A stretch of 64,000 nt of DNA, from contig NJPS01000067.1 in assembly GCA_002946415.1 (NCBI GenBank), positions 620,001-684,000 of the forward strand, in the 5' to 3' direction. Shown here piece after piece: positions 58,876 through 64,000 of the stretch. Under the pieces are notes generated by a model that was not told the DNA's origin, searched no databases, and worked only from the letters and a program-made list of their open reading frames with translations. The first letter of the stretch is position 1, and each line of letters begins with the position of its first letter. Made by a program: the position numbers and the translations under genes. This DNA is from Rutstroemia sp. NJR-2017a BVV2 (lineage: Eukaryota; Ascomycota; Leotiomycetes; Helotiales; Rutstroemiaceae).

Positions 58876-61800
58876 TTAGCTGAAAGTGACTCCAGGGAGG
58901 TCAAATCCTACAGAGTTAGGCCACTTCCCCAACATAGCTGGATCACCTCTAATCCTGACCCACTGGCCTTCGCTCGGCGTTGGACCAATCAGCACAAAAA
59001 CCATATACCAGCCCGGAGGAGCGACATGTGCATTCGGCGGAGCGTTAATGGTGCAAGTAGTATTAACACCGCAAGTCACAAACGGAAAGATTGTCCGCTG
59101 GCCCATGGAATTCCCATGCGTGCTCACTGCTGAGCCAAGAAGAGAACCCTTTACATCAGACCTCGAAGTAAGGTTCGAGTTCGAGGTGATCGAAAACGAA
59201 ACGACTTGAGAGTAAGTCCAATCCTTACTCCTGAGCGTGAAAGTCGACCTGTGCAACCCAGAGAGAATATAGGGAGGTGTGAAGACTTCAACGCGGTATT
59301 CTTGGGGATTCAAACTGTCCTGAGGATCACTACCAGAAATCAGGACACGCCCGTCGAGCAGTAGAATTGCTTCCGAGTGGTAGAGCCGTGCAACGCTCGT
59401 ATTTGCCATTATGCTCATTCGCGAGTTGATCGGTTTCCGAGGATCATGAAGGGCCGCGTTGAGATTTGGATCTTTGCCAAATCCGCAACCTGCCACGCCA
59501 TGATGAGCTGCATTCATGATTAGGTATGTGCCATCCGGAAGAGACACCATGTATGGCATGACGCGTCGCGAAGGCTATAATATATCAGCGATTTTCATTC
59601 ACTATCTTTTGCAAAATATACGAGCATGACTGTAAGACCCCCAAACTAAGTAGGCTTACTGATCCGTCCAGGAATGAACGTTAATGGAACTGCTACCTTA
59701 CCATTCTCTCAATAACCCATGTAGGATTCTCTGCTTCCGGTTGAATCGACACACAGTTATCAAGAGCATATCCACCCCCCGGCGTAGAACCGCCACAAAT
59801 CAGCACAGTGAGTAAATCATCATAAGGTTCGAACTGCGGTAAAAGCATCATAGCACCCTCTAGAGGATAATTGCGGCCACCAGCTGCATCATTTACAGCA
59901 CCAGGGATGCTCGGAAGAATCTTGATAGTCTCGAATATGATTTCGTCGAGGATATGGGCTTCGTTGTAGCATGCGATGAAGATCCCGGAAGGGAGTACAG
60001 CGATGAATGGATAGAGGTTGTTAGGATCTGTACGAAGAAGAAAGTCTAGAGTCAAGACTGATGTGCCCGTCGGAGGTTGAAGCTCTAAAGTCGGCTGCGC
60101 TGAGGCGTTCGAACCTGTTTCCCCGCCGATGACCAGGAGACTCATTAGCCTGGTAACTATATTGGTATGTGATTTACAAAAGGAGAAATATCGATGCGAA
60201 ACAGACCATGGTCATGGCGGACGGGTATCACCGAGCAACCTGGAGGTGGATTTCATTAACGTTCTCTTGCCAATCGTTTTGGCCCCATTGACCGGGGGAT
60301 CCATCTGGCCAGTAAAGTCGCACGCCGTAAGTAGATTCCCCGGACCACTGTATTAAAGAAATATCAGCACGCAGTCTTCATCTTGAGGCTGATAGACCCT
60401 GGTGAAGATTGCAGTATGGAGCGAAAGAACTGACAACAGCTGAACATCAGGATGTTAGTATAGTCTTACACCACCCAAATTTATTTGACGTCCTGCGATA
60501 TCTGGCACTATCAGTCTAGCGGAGCAGAAAGCATCATTTTTCACATGCATAGGCCTCCATGCTAGAGTGAAATTATCAATCGATGATAGATCCAACTCAT
60601 AAGCTCCAGTCGAGTTTGATTCTCCAGTTCCGAACTTCTCGACGAATGGCACCTTTCAAGTAACCATTTGAGAAGCCATTAACGGAATACAAACGCCCCC
60701 AATATGCAAATAATATTCTCCTGCATCGTTACCTGAAGGTGACGACCAATTGTACAATGCAGGGCCTTCCCAAGCATAGTAAGTTAGAAGACTCACATCG
60801 CCGCAAATGGTCTTCGCATCTCTAGAACATACAACATCGCAGCGTGAGGCATCCACAAGACTGGAGTTGGCTACAATGATGTTTTCTAGGTCCCCATAAA
60901 CTATCTTTGGTCAACAGAAAACATATCTACAGGAACCAATCACGACTTACAGTATTGAGAATTATATTCTAGACCAGCTGCATTATATCCGAACGTTTGG
61001 CATTGCATAAGACAGTTTTCTGCGGTATTGTTTTCCGTACTGATGATCTGATACGGGAAAGTCCTGCTGCTCCTACATCATCCCTAGGTTTATCCATCAG
61101 CCAAGATCCGGCCGAAAGTGTTCTCAAGAACAGACTGACTCAAGACAACCTTTGTATTTCCATTCCCCAGGTAGCCTCTTTCTTAAACAGACGCTTTTTG
61201 AGAAGTCTGAACTGTACCATTGGAGTACACGGACAGTCTATTGCTAGCACCGCATATCTCCGTCACGCTCCCACTACAAGGCATGTTGCAATCTGCAGGA
61301 GAGGTTGCCAGGATCCCACCACTCTCTATGACGTTATCGCAGAAGCATTGAGAGCCATATTCAAGACCAGCGATCTGATAATTAAGTGTTATACAAATTG
61401 CTACACAATATTCGACGGTGAGATTTTGGTTGTCTGGTTGTTGATATTTAAGTACTCGACTTGGACTATCAACACAACATCCATCATAGATCCAACCGGC
61501 GGGAAGATTGGATACGTGAGGTGCTGTATTTGGTGGCGGTATAGTGTCGCCGAGGGTTGTGTTGAGTTGGTATACGGAAAGTCTTCCGCTTGCGCCACAA
61601 AATTCAGAGCTGTTGCCGGCGCAAGGGAAATTGCATTCTGCATCGACCGCAGAAATCGAACCATTTGAGAAGGAATTCCCACAATAACCTTGATATGTAA
61701 ATCTCAATATAAAAGTCTGGAGGAAACGACAGACTTACATTCGCGACCGTATTCAGTACCAAAATATGTATATCCGACACAACTTGCTTCGCATGCTTCA

Positions 61801-62980
61801 AGGCTCATGCTACTATCAGCAGAGGCTTTCGAACTAAGTGCTCGAGCATCTACACCCTCGGTGCGGCAACCGTAATAATTATATGCCCCAATTGTTTGCT
61901 GTATCGATGGCGGAACTGTAGGTGATGCTGAAGGATTAGCCGTGGATGTTGCCATGGGATCTGAGGTGATTGCGGCGTTATTATAATTGTATATATCGAG
62001 TCTGTTCGTTCCGCCGCAGTACTCGGAAGAGTTCCCCGAGCATAGTGTAGAACAACCAGATATCCCCTCGGGAGCCAAGACTCCACCATTAGACAAGGAA
62101 TTGCCGCACCCTAAAAATACTAAGTGCATGTAATGTTATGATAGAGACGTGCGGAAACTTACAACATTCTGTTGCATATTCGAGGCCAGCAAGATTGTAG
62201 CCTGCTGCAGCACATGCAGAAGTACATAGACTAACGCTCATTTGAGATGCATTTGACGTTGCCTCCTGGTATACGAGAGTCCTCCCCCCTTGCCCTTCGC
62301 TAGTAGATCGTTAGATATGCCCGACTCTCGGTTGACAAGTCTCAACTTACGTATAACATCCGGAAAAGTTCCAAAGGCCGGTTCCGGGATTGGTTTGAGG
62401 GGGTGCTTTACCATTCCAAAAAAGATTCAGTCTACTCGGGCCACCACATGGTTCTGAGGAGTTTCCACTGCAAGGCATTTTGCAATCTAAAGCAGGAGCG
62501 GGACCTGCACCGCTCGTGAGAGTGTTCCCGCAATCTGGACAGCATTGAGATCAGGCAACAAGTTGTTGGAGGAATTGATAACATACAGCATTCCGATGAG
62601 TATTCGGTACCCGCGTAATTCAACCCTTTGGAGCTGCAATATGATATGCAGGATTCATCCGTCATACTTACATTGTCGATGTATTGTCCGTCAGTCAACG
62701 TTCGGCCGACATCACTTGCGGTCAGTTAGTTCATGACCTCACGCCCGACTTTTTTCATCAATGAACATACAAATAGCATCCCCGAGACATCCAAGGCTCA
62801 GGCAATATAGAAGATATCTCGAGGCCGGTCTGCCGAACGTTGCCAGATGCAGCGCTAAGCCGAAGGAACTGAGAATGAGGGTGGTCAATCAGCACGGGCC
62901 AAATGATGTATATTTCTCATACTTACAATCATCAGCCATAGGATTGCTCCCAGAGTATGACGAGCAAAGGTGATCGTCAT
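58876..62980 (-). pseudogene. Decayed WSC-domain copper radical oxidase (glyoxal-oxidase type, AA5)
   Basis: A multi-exon gene on the reverse strand: start 62980 (exon 62927-62980, then 62868 downwards), five WSC domains in the N-terminal half, then an AA5_1 oxidase domain. Oxidase hallmarks remain: the radical-site Cys in NDAFCSARLIVPD, the cross-link Tyr in NYPLEG, the copper Tyr-His in RLYHSEAI, the His in STHGNSMGQR, and the C-terminal DUF1929 part. Lesions: frame shift between the fourth and fifth WSC domains (stop at 61183-61185); in-frame TGA at 60656-60658 just before KVPFVEKFG; TGG to TGA at 60228-60230 in the R-W-Y-P-S-A-M motif; a two-base loss near 60134-60143 before LVIGGE; and loss of two Cys in WSC5 (QYFYGD for the usual ECYCG). 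Splicing cannot remove these because flanking codons stay colinear with the family. Intact relatives oxidise aldehydes such as glyoxal and release hydrogen peroxide. Confidence 0.8.
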
Positions 62981-64000
62981 GATTACGATGAGCAGAAACA
63001 AAACTGCTTAGCACGATAGGCTCGCAAGAGATGGAGCGTCTTTAAAGCTCCAGTCGTAAGGATGAAAGGCTCGAATCCGAAGACAATACTTCAGAATTTG
63101 ATAGGTACATCATGGCTGATATAGAAGGCGCGAACTTCACATCCTACTGAAGATGTGAAAGTTTATCGCACCCGAGATCGGGTCTACAGAAAGGACAAAG
63201 CCTCGACCATAGAGAATGGAAGGAAGGAAGGTACGAAGGCACGAAGTATTGTCGCTGTTGCCCACCGCGATGACATCTGTGAGACAATCCTGACGATGTT
63301 TTGTGCCAAGTCTTTGCCTAGTTATTTGCGGTGAATTGGTCGGTGGATGGATAAATGACTGATACAAAAAGGATCTGTACAATCATCACACGTACACCAC
63401 ATTAACAGTGGCATGATAGCAACGCACTCTTGAGTAAGAGATATTAACAGTCAAGGTGAGAATTCGCCCGACAATCCGAAATGGCTGGAAATAAGAGAGT
63501 GATACATACATACTTTTCAGCTTTTCTCATCAGAAATGCACATTTTGTGTTTGGCAGATGTCGAAATGTCCGATAACATTCCTCTTCATGGTGTTCACAC
63601 GCTAGTCTTTTATTAGTTCAATGCTACAGTACAACAACCTTACCTAGGCACCACACTAAAAACCTGGCTTGTATCACCCAAGGTTAACAATTTGGCTGTT
63701 AAACCAAACCTCCGTACCTTACGATAGAATTTGACAGCGAGAAAATTCACGACGACTACGCACGCATACAATTAAAGCGGATTCTTCCTTCGTCGCCATG
63801 GCCGTCGTTATATCCCGAGAGTTTGGACATACAGAATACCGTACAAAGATCTGGTTTCCGCGTGCTCTCATTCAATGCTGCGGCATGGCTCACATCCATA
63901 AGACCGAAAGGCATGCCCACGAGAGGGAACTTCGCGGGTAGACGCAGTGGTGACGCGACAGGTATCTCAAGACCACGGTGATGCGTTTAAAGAAGACAGG
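62981..64000. other. Right-edge intergenic region
   Basis: Upstream of the oxidase pseudogene. A small hairpin (TTCACATC / GATGTGAA, loop of 8) lies at about 63136-63159. A reverse-strand open frame of about 80 codons near 63766-63985 has no recognisable family. Confidence 0.4.

Noticed and set aside
63766..63985. 80-codon reverse-strand open frame at the right edge
   Set aside because: Too short, no motif, and no splice evidence within the window.

Overview
This is nuclear DNA from a filamentous ascomycete (Pezizomycotina). Almost every gene has several 44-60 nt introns with GTANGT-type donors, CTAAC/CTGAC branch sites and YAG acceptors. The gene content (WSC-domain secreted proteins, a LaeA-like methyltransferase, a Uds1 septation protein, an RCR-family protein, plant cell wall enzymes) is typical of that group. 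A Leotiomycete such as a Sclerotiniaceae relative is my guess from the overall look, not something I could test. Gene models below were built by eye from splice signals and frame continuity.

Layout. 0-5.9 kb: the 5' end of an unidentified gene, a small inverted-repeat element (MITE), and a large DEAH/DExH RNA helicase with a likely mitochondrial presequence and an odd C-terminal tail made of tandemly repeated intron-exon units. 6-18.4 kb: an NTF2-like protein, a 15-exon secreted protein (propeller, Ig-like repeats, three WSC domains), a LaeA-like methyltransferase and a small RCR-type membrane protein. 19.6-24 kb: a tandem segmental duplication carrying two diverged charged-protein genes with their promoters, plus simple repeats. 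24.7-38.5 kb: a conserved unknown protein, ribosomal protein genes RPL10 and RPL30, a long coiled-coil protein and the Uds1 protein. 38.5-44.1 kb: a gene-poor stretch. 44-49.3 kb: leukotriene A4 hydrolase/aminopeptidase, a dienelactone hydrolase, a second MITE copy, and an atypical SDR protein. 51-63 kb: a secreted-enzyme neighbourhood with a GH51 arabinofuranosidase, a truncated protein kinase relic, a glutathionyl-hydroquinone-reductase-type GST, a secreted carboxylesterase and a decayed copper radical oxidase with five WSC domains.

The genes do not form one pathway. The housekeeping genes (RPL10, RPL30, helicase, aminopeptidase) are interspersed with accessory secreted and detoxification functions. 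The most interesting signals are structural: a candidate kink-turn in an RPL30 intron (possible feedback control by its own protein), three homologous 60-nt introns in the helicase tail, a 26-bp duplication that read a gene through its old stop codon, a MITE pair sharing 28-bp terminal inverted repeats, and a copper radical oxidase with intact active-site residues but several disabling mutations.
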